Positions 9,001 to 16,093 of a stretch of DNA of 47,409 nucleotides are shown piece by piece. Location: positions 1-47,409 of the forward strand of contig CAILKP010000139.1 of assembly GCA_903834785.1 (NCBI GenBank). The letters are read 5' to 3'. A program made the position numbers and the translations under genes. Each line of letters opens with the position of its first letter. Position 1 is the stretch's first letter. Source of the stretch: an uncultured bacterium (GTDB lineage: Bacteria; Planctomycetota; Phycisphaerae; Phycisphaerales; UBA1924). The notes below the pieces were generated by a model. That model saw only the letters and a program-made list of their open reading frames with translations. It was not told the DNA's origin and did not search any database.

Positions 9001-9491
9001 GTGCTGCGGGCACGCCGAACACGTTCCTGGTCAGCAAGAAGGTGTACCGCGACTTTGAACTGGTGTTCGAGGCCCGGCAGGATGCAGAACTCAACTCCGG
9101 CGTGCAGATTCGCAGTCATGTTGAGGGCGGGATTGACAATCGCGGCGGGAAGCTGATTGGATGCCAGGTGGAACTGGATCCGTCGGAGCGCGCGTACTCG
9201 GGCGGGCTGTATGACGAGGGGCGGAGGGGGTGGATCAGCCCGCTGATTGACAACCCGGCAGCGCGGAGCGCGTACCGCAAGGATGACTGGAACACGGTGC
9301 GCGTGGTGGCCAGAGGGCCGGTGGTGCGGACGTGGATCAACGGGGCGCCTGCCGCGGAGATGTTTGATGCGACGGACTCGGCCGGGCATATTGCGCTGCA
9401 GGTGCACGATGTGGGCAGCAAGGCGGAGCCGCTGGCGGTGAAGTTCAGGAATGTGCGAGTGCGGGAGCTGGGAGCTGCTGAAGGCCGGTGA
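6009..9491 (+). CDS. Large secreted protein: PA14 + propeller dehydrogenase-like + two DUF1080 domains
   Basis: The 1160-residue protein begins with a signal peptide ending near AWGQA (residues 1-29). A PA14 carbohydrate-binding domain follows at about 50-190 (YVFRLTSDDGSR, DYFDSGGGRRLLLEWR). Next is a sorbosone-dehydrogenase/DUF7133-like beta-propeller at about 220-590 (RLRDTDGDGYFE, GGVRSPNGIGFGPEG), then a linker region to about 735. The protein ends with two DUF1080 domains at about 740-950 (AGNSGVYLQSLYELQVL) and 960-1155 (LNSGVQIRSH, CQVELDPSERAYSGG). It is probably an extracellular or periplasmic sugar-processing protein in which binding, oxidation-like and hydrolase-like modules sit on one chain; this is inference. 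ATG 6009 is preferred over an in-frame start at 5874 because the signal peptide begins there. It is divergent from pcrA. A 7-bp inverted repeat (9524-9530/9539-9545) lies at its 3' end. Confidence 0.88.
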   Translation: MVSTRTVVVAGRFLIAAAGVVLPVGAWGQAPAGGGAGGQASVPAVAMQPGVTFRVYQVEGDIKNIPVMAENQTPNFDEVRPTIDFQAADFPKLGAPIVAQVKATLRVDVAGEYVFRLTSDDGSRAKVGGKVVVNHDGRHGVTAKAGEAVKLEKGSLPLVVDYFDSGGGRRLLLEWRTPGQSGFVKVPAEQLSTEIDNARVVAPGIKALRDERRPGDGKPVTGVHPAYTVTHIAPDPGTTGFVPMIGAMTMMNDGRLIVGTFDPLQRTDTDLPDIESKKPDRLYAVTGAEGDPEKMTVRVVADGLYEPLGLVAVGDVLYVSHRRAIERLRDTDGDGYFETREVVGTGWEAWNYHQFCFGLLHRDGKLYATLSTAMAPPGWKGMNSNAAPNGVLRGSVIEVDLATNTVSAIAGGVRSPNGIGFGPEGSIFYCDNQGTWMPTNQMGEVVLGRFFGHYNNTNVVPQLEARFPTGGIASIWCDRLRSPAALDLVHNDFCNSPSEPTLITSGPYAGQMLIGELTAGGLRRANMERVNGQWQGAAFQFTQGLSVGVNRVAWGKNGTLFIGGIGAGGNWNWKGTRAGLDRLTPNGKTCFEMKAIYAKTDGFEVEFTGAVDPSWLGNAANYTLRQWRYAPSVAYGGPKVDEEPLKVWEAVASADGMRVVLKVDGLKAGRTVSVRIDPVSKAGEKIWATEGFYTLNEIPRADVVREVKVAGKTVPVDGLGVGVLPPAEGVVLIGRSAEANFTTPATEKNRPAGKRMQAEMLSGPEYVEVGKGDLTSRAWFGDAHVHVEWYCPPGGEGQRAGNSGVYLQSLYELQVLGTLPGEGRPNANEAAAIYNVKAADKNASTGPGTWQAYDLWFTAARFERFKKVRNARLTAYWNGVLVHDDVEISGPTGGAAAGGENGPMADVLERAEKRAGGEAMRIGPLRLQDHGTDAQGPVRYRNVWVAPIGNGQSAKSGVWETLSEGASLDERWVVRGGKATFASEAATDGKGREIVGRSAAGTPNTFLVSKKVYRDFELVFEARQDAELNSGVQIRSHVEGGIDNRGGKLIGCQVELDPSERAYSGGLYDEGRRGWISPLIDNPAARSAYRKDDWNTVRVVARGPVVRTWINGAPAAEMFDATDSAGHIALQVHDVGSKAEPLAVKFRNVRVRELGAAEGR

Positions 9492-9530
9492 CAGCTTGAG
9501 GTTGCTCGGGGGATGGGCGGGGGCGGCTGA

Positions 9531-10787
9531 TCAGAACTTCAGCCGCGTAAGGCGGTCGATGGCCTCGCGCAGGCGCGGGGTCTGGCGCGTCAGTGAGAGA
9601 CGGAACCAGTCGGAAGCGGTCTCGGCGAATCCGGCGCCGGGGACGGTGACGACGGCGGCTTCATCGATGAGCTTTTCGACGAAGCGCCAGGAGTTCATGG
9701 GCTTGCCGGTGGAGGAATCAACCGGACACTGGCCCCAGACGAAGATGCCGGCCTCGGGGCCGGTTTCGGGGGCGATGTGGCAGCCGATGGCGTGGAGCCC
9801 GTCCACGGCGATGTCGCGGCGGATGCGGTACTCGCTGCGCATGTCGACGATGGCGGGGTCATCGAAGCGGCGGAGGGCGGCGGCGCCGGCGGCCTGGATG
9901 GCGTTGAAGACGCCGGAGTCGTAGTTGTCCTTGACCTGCTTGAGGGCACCGATGACCTCCGGATGGCCGACGGCAAAGCCGATGCGCCAGCCGGTCATGT
10001 TGAAGGTTTTGCTCAGCGAGTGGAACTCGATGGCGCGGGAGGATTCAAGATCGGCCGAGGGGGCCTGCCACATGGATGGGACGCTGGCCTGGCCACCTTC
10101 GAAGTAGACCTCGCTGTACGCCAGGTCGCTGGCGACGATAATGCTGTGCTCGCGGCCGAAGCGGAGGGCCTGCTCGTAGAGGGCGACATCGGCCGTTGCG
10201 CCGGTGGGGTTGCCGGGGTGGTTGAGCCACAGCAGGCGGCTGCCGCGGATGATGGAGGGGGTGAGGCGCGAGAACTCGGGCCGCCAGCCGCTGGCGGGGG
10301 TCATCTCGACCTTGTGGACGACGGCGCCGGCGAGGCCGCTGGCCGAGGCGTAGACGGGGTAAGCGGGTGTGAAGACGATCGCACCATCGCCGGGGTTGAG
10401 CACGCCGAGGGGAAGGTGGGCGATGCCGTCCTTGCCGCCGATGGTGGCGACGATGTGGCGCTTGGGATCGACCTTGACACCGAAGCGGCGCTGCATGAAC
10501 TCGGCGGCGGCGGCCAGGAAGTCGGCGGTGCCGTAGCAGTCGGGGTACTGGTGGTTGGCGGGCTCGGCGGCGGCCTTGGCCATCGCATCGATGACGAACT
10601 GGGGCGTGGGGCGGTCGGGGTCGCCGACGCCGAGGTTGATTACGTCCTTGCCGGCAGCGATGGCGGCGCGCTTTTTGTCATCGATGGCGTTGAACAGGAA
10701 CGGCGGGAGGGCCTGAAGGCGCAGGGACTTGATGGGCCCGGCAAAGGCGGGAGCGGCGGCGGTTTCTGAGGGGGTGAAAGAGGACAT
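9531..10787 (-). CDS. Class I/II PLP aminotransferase, LL-diaminopimelate aminotransferase-like
   Basis: The 418-residue protein is a fold-type I PLP-dependent aminotransferase. Landmarks in order: NLGVGDPDRPTP near the N-terminus, the substrate/PLP loop HPGNPTG, SDLAYSEVYFEG, and the PLP lysine in SLSKTFNMTGWR (Lys260). The GVGDPD opening and overall length resemble DapL, which converts tetrahydrodipicolinate to LL-diaminopimelate in one step for lysine and peptidoglycan synthesis. A broader aspartate/alanine aminotransferase cannot be excluded. The ATG at 10787 is used because the family's N-terminus starts shortly after; the frame extends to 10868 without recognisable sequence. It lies 132 bases downstream of the pilus operon on the same strand and may be read through from it, although it has no evident pilus role. 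Confidence 0.88.
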   Translation of the reverse strand: MSSFTPSETAAAPAFAGPIKSLRLQALPPFLFNAIDDKKRAAIAAGKDVINLGVGDPDRPTPQFVIDAMAKAAAEPANHQYPDCYGTADFLAAAAEFMQRRFGVKVDPKRHIVATIGGKDGIAHLPLGVLNPGDGAIVFTPAYPVYASASGLAGAVVHKVEMTPASGWRPEFSRLTPSIIRGSRLLWLNHPGNPTGATADVALYEQALRFGREHSIIVASDLAYSEVYFEGGQASVPSMWQAPSADLESSRAIEFHSLSKTFNMTGWRIGFAVGHPEVIGALKQVKDNYDSGVFNAIQAAGAAALRRFDDPAIVDMRSEYRIRRDIAVDGLHAIGCHIAPETGPEAGIFVWGQCPVDSSTGKPMNSWRFVEKLIDEAAVVTVPGAGFAETASDWFRLSLTRQTPRLREAIDRLTRLKF

Positions 10788-10919
10788 TGCCGCATAGTAG
10801 ATATGCGATCGTCGCTTGTATGCAGCTTTGGAGACGGCGCGGTGGAGCTGTCGGTTGTCGTCGCCCACGGCGTGCAGCGGGTCATAGCTGCCGGGGAGTG
10901 CAGGCCAGTCGGCCCGGGT

Positions 10920-11438
10920 TCAGCGGCGGCGGAGGACGCGATCGGTGCCGTCCTCGGCCTTGAGGATGACGGTGAAGGCGGCGGCATCGATGGAGACAAC
11001 TTCGTGACCGGAGATGATGTCGCCGATGCGGACGAACTTGCCGTTGATGAGCGCGCCGGCGGAGGCTCCGGAGCCCATGGTTGCGGTGAGGCGGAGATCG
11101 ACCCGGCCGGGGGTGGGCGCGGGGCCTGGAGTTGTCGGACCGGCTGGCTGCGTGTCGCCTTCGGGCTGGACCGCGGGCTCGGGCGGGTGGTCCATGGGCG
11201 AGGGGAGGTTGCTCGTTGAGCGGAGCAGTGCGATGCGCTCAAGGATCGCGCGGGAGGCGGCCGGGGTGGTTGCGGGCGTCTGCTCGGCGAGGGCCGGAGG
11301 CAGGATGCTCGAAGGCGGGTTGGCGGTGGCGGCGGAGGATTCCGCGGGGCCGACGCCGGAGAAGGCGCGGAGGGTGAGGACGATGGCGCAGGGGGCCAGC
11401 ACAGTGACAAATGTGCGGAGCTTGGCGGACTGACTCAC
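10920..11438 (-). CDS. PilP/GspC-like pilus or secretion assembly protein
   Basis: The 172-residue protein starts at GTG 11438, whose GTGA overlaps the TGA stop of the PilO-like gene, so the two are translationally coupled. One N-terminal membrane anchor (about residues 8-25, FVTVLAPCAIVLTL) is followed by a Pro/Ala/Thr-rich periplasmic linker. A compact C-terminal domain at about 115-172 carries LRLTATMG, ALINGKFVRIGD and VVSIDAAAFTVIL. That topology and the domain pattern match the homology region of GspC and PilP, which bridges the inner membrane complex to the outer membrane secretin. Sequence similarity is weak, so the assignment rests largely on position as the last pilus gene after PilM, PilN and PilO functions. 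Confidence 0.72.
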   Translation of the reverse strand: MSQSAKLRTFVTVLAPCAIVLTLRAFSGVGPAESSAATANPPSSILPPALAEQTPATTPAASRAILERIALLRSTSNLPSPMDHPPEPAVQPEGDTQPAGPTTPGPAPTPGRVDLRLTATMGSGASAGALINGKFVRIGDIISGHEVVSIDAAAFTVILKAEDGTDRVLRRR

Positions 11439-12085
11439 TGGGCACCTCCCTGGGCGCGGGGCGTGCCGGCCTGCGAGAGCAGGACGGCGGGGGCGAAGAG
11501 ATCGAGGGTGACCTCGGCATTGACGGCCTGGCTGCCGGGCTGACCGTTGGCGACGATGCGAGCGGTTCGGATGACGGCGAGCTGCTGGGCGTTGTCGAGC
11601 TGGCGGAAGAACTCGGCCAGGGGCGCGTAGCCGCCGCTGAGGATCACGCGGAAGCTGCGACGGACATCGGCGGGTGCGGCCTTGTCGGGCGGTGCGCCGG
11701 GCGCGGCGGGGGCGGGGCGTGCGGCGGTCGCGGCGTCGGGCAGGATCTCCTGCGGGCGCATTTCGTCGATGACGATGCCGCAGCGATCGGCGAGTTCGCT
11801 GAGCCGCTCGATGGCGGCGCGGTCGGAGGCGGCGACGGCGGCGATAGCGGCGAGCTGGCGGGTCTGCTCGGAGGCGTCGCGGAGGCGGGAGGTCCAGCGC
11901 TGGATGTCGCCGCCGATCTCGCTGCTTCTGGTGACTTCGGCGACAAGGCGTGCCCGCTCGGATTCGAGGGTGGCGAGCTTGCCCCGGGTGGGATCGACCA
12001 GCAGGAGCCATGACCCCGCGGCGATGGAACCGCTGATGGCCAGGAGTGCGATGAGGTCACGGGTGGAGCTGATGGCGAGTTTCAT
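11435..12085 (-). CDS. PilO/GspM-like inner-membrane assembly protein
   Basis: The 216-residue protein has an N-terminal membrane segment (residues about 10-28, LIALLAISGSIAAGSWLLL). A coiled-coil region follows (about 33-95, rich in Glu, Arg and Ala), then a ferredoxin-like periplasmic domain (about 135-205; SFRVILSGGYAPLAEFFRQLDN). This is the layout of PilO and GspM, which pair with PilN/GspL to form the alignment complex of the pilus. Its ATG overlaps the stop of the PilM gene (ATGA), and its own stop overlaps the next start (GTGA). An Ala/Pro-rich stretch at about 118-140 interrupts the domain boundary. Confidence 0.82.
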   Translation of the reverse strand: MKLAISSTRDLIALLAISGSIAAGSWLLLVDPTRGKLATLESERARLVAEVTRSSEIGGDIQRWTSRLRDASEQTRQLAAIAAVAASDRAAIERLSELADRCGIVIDEMRPQEILPDAATAARPAPAAPGAPPDKAAPADVRRSFRVILSGGYAPLAEFFRQLDNAQQLAVIRTARIVANGQPGSQAVNAEVTLDLFAPAVLLSQAGTPRAQGGAQ

Positions 12086-13680
12086 CGGGAGACCTCCGCG
12101 GGGACGGCGGCGGTGGCGGGGCCGGCGAGGGGGATGGGGGCGAGACGCAGGACCATGTCGAACTGGCCACCCTCGCGTCCGCTGAGGTCCTTTCCGCCGC
12201 GGCGGAGGGACTCGATGCGGGCATCGGTGATGAGCGGGGAAGCGGCGAGGCGATCGACGATCTGCTGGACGGTCTTGTTGTCGGCGGAGGCCGCGATACC
12301 ACGGATTCGGGCGATCGAACCGGACTTGTCGTTTCGGATGTCGATCTCGCTGATGACTGCGGAGTCGCCCATGGCCAATGAGATCTCGCGCATGAGCACG
12401 TCGGGGCGGGTCGAGGGATTGGCCCAGGAGGAGATCCGGCTCCGGATGGAGGCCAGGGTTTGCTCGGACTCGCGGGCGCGGTCGGCGACGGCGTTGGAAG
12501 ACGCGGCGGTATCGGCGGCCTGAAGGAGGCCGGCGACTTCACGGCGGAGGCCAGCGACGCGGAGGCCGCTGGTCAGGCCGTCGGCCAGGACTGCGGCGGC
12601 GGCCAGGAAGGTGCCGACGACGATGGCGTGGCGGAGCTCCCCGAGCCGGGAACGGTTTGCGGCGGGAAGCGAGAGCACAGCGGCGGAGATTAATGCGGGG
12701 TGAACGGGTCCGGTTCTGGCACCGGGGACCACTGGTGCCACGGAACAGCCGGCCTGCTGGGTGATGAGCTCGGCCAGGTCGGGGACATTGGCACCTTCAC
12801 CGCAGATGGTGGCGGAAATGCCGCCACGGAGTTGCTCGGCAAAGCCGAAGCGGATGGACTGCTTGAGCTCAACGACGATGCGCTGGAAGACGGACTGCAT
12901 CGGGGGCAGGATGGGCTCGGTGGGGATGCCGAATGCGGTTCCGCCGCGTTTGGGCACACCGACGGAGGTGAATGCGGCGACGGGGCCGAGCGCGGCGAGT
13001 CCGGTAGCACCGCGGGCGATCATCTCGCGCTTGTAGGTGGTTGCGAGCTGTTCGAGGCCGGCGGTGAGAAGCCGGGCGAAGCGGATGCGGCCGCCCTCGG
13101 CGGCGACGATGGCGGCGTGCTGGAGACCGATGTGAAGCGCGACGGAGGGCGCGGCGGCTCCGGGGTCAACGGCCAGATATGCGGCATGGAGTGCGGCGGC
13201 GGCGGCAGGGAGCGAGCCATCGGCGTGAAGCCCGGAGGCGGTCACGACCTCCTCGATGGCCTGCAGGACCGCGTTCTGCTCGGCGAAGGCGACGTAGTGG
13301 TTCTGCGGCGTAGCCGATGAGTGGCCGTCGCTTCCGAGGCGGAAGACCGACGCCTGCCCCTCGGTCATAGGGAATGGTGACGCTTCGATGAGGGCCAGGC
13401 GGGTGGCTGCATCACCGGGCACCGTGCGGGGAACGGCGTTGAAGATGACCGGGGTACCGGGGCGCGAGTAGACAACACACGCGTGTGCCCCCTTGAGCCC
13501 GCGTTTGGCAACCCACTGGCTGATGAGCGGGATCTGGGCCTGCGCGGCCGCCCCCCACTGTTCGTTCCAGTCACCGGCGGGCTGCTCAACGGACTCGAGC
13601 AGGGTGATGGAGCGACCCTTTTGCAGCCAGATCGCGGTGCGAGCGACCGAGAGTTCGAGGATGACTTGTTTTCTGATCAT
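12082..13680 (-). CDS. pilM: PilM-like actin-fold protein fused to a PilN/GspL-like periplasmic part
   Basis: The 532-residue protein joins two roles that are often separate genes. Residues 1 to about 345 form a PilM/GspL-type actin-like cytoplasmic domain (LELSVARTAIWLQ at the start, ALHIGLQHAAIVAAEGG, then LRGGISATICGEGAN). One membrane segment follows at 351-370. After it come a coiled coil (about 375-415) and a PilN-like ferredoxin domain (about 430-525; SEIDIRNDKSGSIARIRG, VQQIVDRLAASPLI). PilM docks PilN at the inner membrane and links the ATPase/platform to the periplasmic alignment complex. The arrangement on one chain resembles GspL of type II secretion. It overlaps the PilO gene by ATGA. 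A 106-base gap separates it from the pseudopilin gene upstream. Confidence 0.82.
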   Translation of the reverse strand: MIRKQVILELSVARTAIWLQKGRSITLLESVEQPAGDWNEQWGAAAQAQIPLISQWVAKRGLKGAHACVVYSRPGTPVIFNAVPRTVPGDAATRLALIEASPFPMTEGQASVFRLGSDGHSSATPQNHYVAFAEQNAVLQAIEEVVTASGLHADGSLPAAAAALHAAYLAVDPGAAAPSVALHIGLQHAAIVAAEGGRIRFARLLTAGLEQLATTYKREMIARGATGLAALGPVAAFTSVGVPKRGGTAFGIPTEPILPPMQSVFQRIVVELKQSIRFGFAEQLRGGISATICGEGANVPDLAELITQQAGCSVAPVVPGARTGPVHPALISAAVLSLPAANRSRLGELRHAIVVGTFLAAAAVLADGLTSGLRVAGLRREVAGLLQAADTAASSNAVADRARESEQTLASIRSRISSWANPSTRPDVLMREISLAMGDSAVISEIDIRNDKSGSIARIRGIAASADNKTVQQIVDRLAASPLITDARIESLRRGGKDLSGREGGQFDMVLRLAPIPLAGPATAAVPAEVSR

Positions 13681-13786
13681 GAATGGTCACCCGTTAAAGA
13701 GCGGGGCGATGGGGACAAGATCGGGCGGAAGAGACGACGGCTTTGACGCGAGGGCAAGCGGGCCGCTGGCGAGCGTCCGAGAACGG

Positions 13787-14329
13787 TCAGCTGCCTGCGA
13801 GTGAACGGAGGTAGATGCTGGTGCGGAGAGTCTCGGTGACGCCGTTGCGGGTGGCCGAGAGAGTGATAGTGATGCGACGGGCGGTCGCTGCGGCGAGGGC
13901 GGTAGACAGCGGCAAGGGGAGGGCGGTTCCGGTGCCGGAGAGAACGGAAACGGACATTGAAGTGACGTTGCTGAGCAGGGTGGAGGTCGTCCCGCCGGAG
14001 GTGAGGTCAATGCGGCCGGGGGTGGAGCCGGTGGCGTCGATGAACCGGATTCCGACGCCGGAAGCAAGAGTGATCTGGGTCGCCGAGAGCAGCGAGACTG
14101 CGGGGCCACCGGTGGTGGCGTCCTTGGCAACGGCGCGCACTTCCTGAACGATGCGGTCGAGGGCGGCGGCGGTGTCCTGGTGGAGCGACCATGCGGTCGA
14201 AGCGTCGCGGACATCGGCAACGGCACGGGTGGCAACGGTGGTGGCGGCGAGCCCGGCGACGCCGACGATGGTCATGGCGCCGAGCATCTCGACGAGGGTG
14301 AAGCCGCGGGATTGGCGTGCGGATCGCAT
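13787..14329 (-). CDS. Minor pseudopilin (prepilin-type N-terminus), GspJ-like by position
   Basis: The 180-residue protein starts at ATG 14329; an in-frame TTG at 14350 lies inside the upstream gene and is not preferred. The leader ends in SRG and the mature protein would begin FTLVEM, with the conserved Glu at +5, which prepilin peptidase recognises. A hydrophobic helix of about 20 residues follows (LGAMTIVGVAGLAATTVAT), then a Ser/Thr-rich globular part with repeated beta-strand-like stretches. It is the third of three minor pseudopilin genes and lies 4 bases after the stop of the preceding one. Minor pseudopilins prime fibre assembly; assignment to GspJ rests on gene order only. Confidence 0.85.
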   Translation of the reverse strand: MRSARQSRGFTLVEMLGAMTIVGVAGLAATTVATRAVADVRDASTAWSLHQDTAAALDRIVQEVRAVAKDATTGGPAVSLLSATQITLASGVGIRFIDATGSTPGRIDLTSGGTTSTLLSNVTSMSVSVLSGTGTALPLPLSTALAAATARRITITLSATRNGVTETLRTSIYLRSLAGS

Positions 14330-14333
14330 GGTA

Positions 14334-14777
14334 TTAGAAGTCGGTGACAACGGTGGACAGCACGAGGGACTGGGTGCCGCGGCGAGTCTGCCAGGAAATG
14401 GTCACAGAGACGGTTTTGTACCCGGTGCCGGCACCTGAGAGGGAGGCGCCAGTCTCGGCGACGGACGTTGAACGTGAGAAGCCGCTGATGCCGGCGATGG
14501 TGGCCTCGGCCGGGTAGTTAGTGGCGAGCACGTAGGAGTAGCCGCGGGCGGGAGTGAAGCGGTCGGCCAGCACCTGTTCGAGGCGTTCGGCGGCGAGGAA
14601 TCGCGCGCGGGAGGACATGATGGGGCCGACACGGTTCTCATGGGCGGTGGCCATCGCGGACATCATCGAGGGGGTTGCCAGGCCGAGGACTGCGACCAGC
14701 GCAATGGCCTCAACGAGCGTGAGGCCGCGTGCAAGGCGGGTTCGTCGGAACTTCTGGATGGCAGGAGCACATGCCAT
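14334..14777 (-). CDS. Minor pseudopilin, GspI/PilV-like
   Basis: The 147-residue protein has the prepilin leader ending ARG and a mature start LTLVEAIALVAVLG, with Glu at +5 followed by a hydrophobic helix. The first mature residue is Leu rather than Phe, a tolerated variant. The remainder (about 40-147) includes a helix with RARFLAAERLEQVLADR and beta-rich sequence. GspI and PilV proteins are of this size and often carry AxxLAxERLEQ-like helices. It is tightly packed between two other pseudopilin genes, 24 bases upstream and 4 bases downstream. Confidence 0.85.
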   Translation of the reverse strand: MACAPAIQKFRRTRLARGLTLVEAIALVAVLGLATPSMMSAMATAHENRVGPIMSSRARFLAAERLEQVLADRFTPARGYSYVLATNYPAEATIAGISGFSRSTSVAETGASLSGAGTGYKTVSVTISWQTRRGTQSLVLSTVVTDF

Positions 14778-14801
14778 ACTGGGGCGAGTGAAGGAAGGGC
14801 T

Positions 14802-15347
14802 TCAGTTCAGCCGGGTCACGAAGATGGCCCCGGTTCCGGCGGTGACAAGAACGTTGGCGGCCTGATCAACCAGGAGCGTCGGGTGGGCGGCAACGGGGGT
14901 GTTGTTGGTGGCGATGGGCCTGCCGCGGGCATCGAAGCCGATGTGCGACCCGCGTTCGATGGTGAGGGTGATGGCGGTGGTGCCGGCGGATGGGCCGGCT
15001 GATGCGATGCCGGTGGTCGGGTCGATCACACTGACTGCCGAGGAGAAAGGGTGAAGCGAGGAGGGAAGACGAACGATGGACCAGGCGGTGGCGCTTCCGG
15101 TGGGGTTGAAGCGGATGAAAGTGGGCAGACCGGTGGCCATGGCGCGGGCGCGGGCCACGCGGAGATCCTCAGCGAGGCGCGAGGCGATGGAGCTGCGCTG
15201 GAGTGCATCGATCCTTGCGAGTGCAGGGATGGCGGAGGCAGCGAGAATCGAGAGGATCACCGTGACGGCGATGAGTTCGACGAGCGAGAACCCCCGACGA
15301 TGGTGGCGCCGGGGGCTCGATGAAGCTCTTGAGATTGCGGTGTTCAT
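14802..15347 (-). CDS. Minor pseudopilin, GspH/FimT-like
   Basis: The 181-residue protein starts at ATG 15347. A long basic leader (RRHHRRG) precedes the mature N-terminus FSLVELIAVTVILSILAASA. The following helix has LAEDLRVARARAMATG, the pattern typical of GspH/FimT proteins (a helix with repeated Ala/Arg before the beta domain). The beta-rich C-terminus includes IRFNPTGSATAWSIV and HIGFDARGRPIA, where GspH proteins carry a conserved F-x-x-x-G-x-P turn. GspH caps the assembling pseudopilus tip. Distance from the major pilin gene upstream is 47 bases. Confidence 0.87.
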   Translation of the reverse strand: MNTAISRASSSPRRHHRRGFSLVELIAVTVILSILAASAIPALARIDALQRSSIASRLAEDLRVARARAMATGLPTFIRFNPTGSATAWSIVRLPSSLHPFSSAVSVIDPTTGIASAGPSAGTTAITLTIERGSHIGFDARGRPIATNNTPVAAHPTLLVDQAANVLVTAGTGAIFVTRLN

Positions 15348-15394
15348 GATGCACCCTGATGAGCAGGAGCGTTCGTCAGAGCGGATGAACCGGT

Positions 15395-15847
15395 TTACCA
15401 GGCGTTCTCGCCAACGCCGGAGGTGTTGGAGTTGGCCCAGAACTTGCCGGCCGCGGCGTCGTAGTTCCAGCCGTTGGTGCCGGAGACGGTCTGAGACGGG
15501 GCGGGGGTGCCGGCGGTTGCGGCCGTCCAGGTGCCGGCGGCGATGACCTGGGAGTTGTTGTAAGGGTTGACGGGGACCGGGTCGGTCATGACGGTGCCGG
15601 GGGTCTGGAGCTGGGCGAGGGTGGGGAACGCGGGGGTGCCGCTGCTGATGATGCTGTTGGCGTAGAAGTTGGCAACCGCGCTGCGGACCGAGCCGAGGAT
15701 GGACTTGGCTGATGCGGAGCGGGCGCTGGCGGCGTAGTCGAAATAGCGCGGGATGGCGACGGCGGAGAGAATCGCCAGCACGACAATCACAGCGATGAGC
15801 TCGATGAGGGTGAAGCCGCGGCGGGTTACGTTCTTTGCAGTGTGCAT
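15395..15847 (-). CDS. Type IV pilin/major pseudopilin, copy A of a tandem pair
   Basis: The 150-residue protein has a short basic leader (KNVTRRG), cleavage before FTLIELIAVIVVLAILSAVA, and a soluble domain with PRYFDYAASARSAS, FPTLAQLQTPGTVMTDP and the C-terminal TNGWNYD...FWANSNT...GENAW. ATG 15847 is preferred to a TTG at 15853 because AAGGAG (15856-15861) is then 8 bases away instead of 2. No Cys pair is present, so this is not the classical type IVa disulfide loop. By hand alignment without gaps it matches copy B (16094-16546) at about 118 of 150 residues. It is the likely fibre subunit, exported through the inner-membrane platform and polymerised by the encoded ATPase. Confidence 0.92.
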   Translation of the reverse strand: MHTAKNVTRRGFTLIELIAVIVVLAILSAVAIPRYFDYAASARSASAKSILGSVRSAVANFYANSIISSGTPAFPTLAQLQTPGTVMTDPVPVNPYNNSQVIAAGTWTAATAGTPAPSQTVSGTNGWNYDAAAGKFWANSNTSGVGENAW

Positions 15848-16093
15848 GTTCAATACTCCTTAGCACCTTCGTGCGGAGCGGTGCTGTAAGTAGTTTCGGA
15901 CCACTCTTGCCCGAACACCACTGACACGTGTTTCAAAATCGAAAACCCCTAGGGGGGAGGGCGTCGCAGGCGGCATAGACGGAACAGAACCCCACCGAGG
16001 GGTGGAAGTTCGCCGGGATCAGAGTGTTTTGGAGTGCTGGGCTTGGAGCTACCGGACGTGGGCGGGTTCCAGCCGAGCGATACGCCGGCGGGA
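15848..16093. other. Spacer between the twin pilin genes
   Basis: This 246-base gap is unusually long for the operon. It includes a palindrome CCCCTAGGGG at 15946-15955, followed on the minus strand by TTTT. That could act as a weak terminator of copy B or an RNA-processing site, which would let copy A be expressed separately. I could not recognise a cyclic-di-GMP riboswitch here. Confidence 0.4.
15856..15861 (-). promoter_or_regulatory. Strong ribosome binding site for pilin copy A
   Basis: AAGGAG on the minus strand, 8 bases before the ATG at 15847. It is the best Shine-Dalgarno match I noticed in the operon and decides between two in-frame starts. Strong initiation fits a major fibre subunit. 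Confidence 0.7.

Noticed and set aside
7452..9407. A 651-codon open frame antisense to the large PA14/DUF1080 gene
   Set aside because: It is His/Arg/Pro-rich without any domain, a typical shadow of a GC-rich gene on the other strand.
9524..9545. Inverted repeat CGGCTGA/TCAGCCG as a terminator between convergent genes
   Set aside because: The stem overlaps the aminotransferase stop codon and no T-run follows on either strand, so it is only noted as a weak hairpin.
15848..16093. Possible cyclic-di-GMP riboswitch between the twin pilin genes
   Set aside because: I could not find the aptamer core; only a CCCCTAGGGG palindrome is evident.
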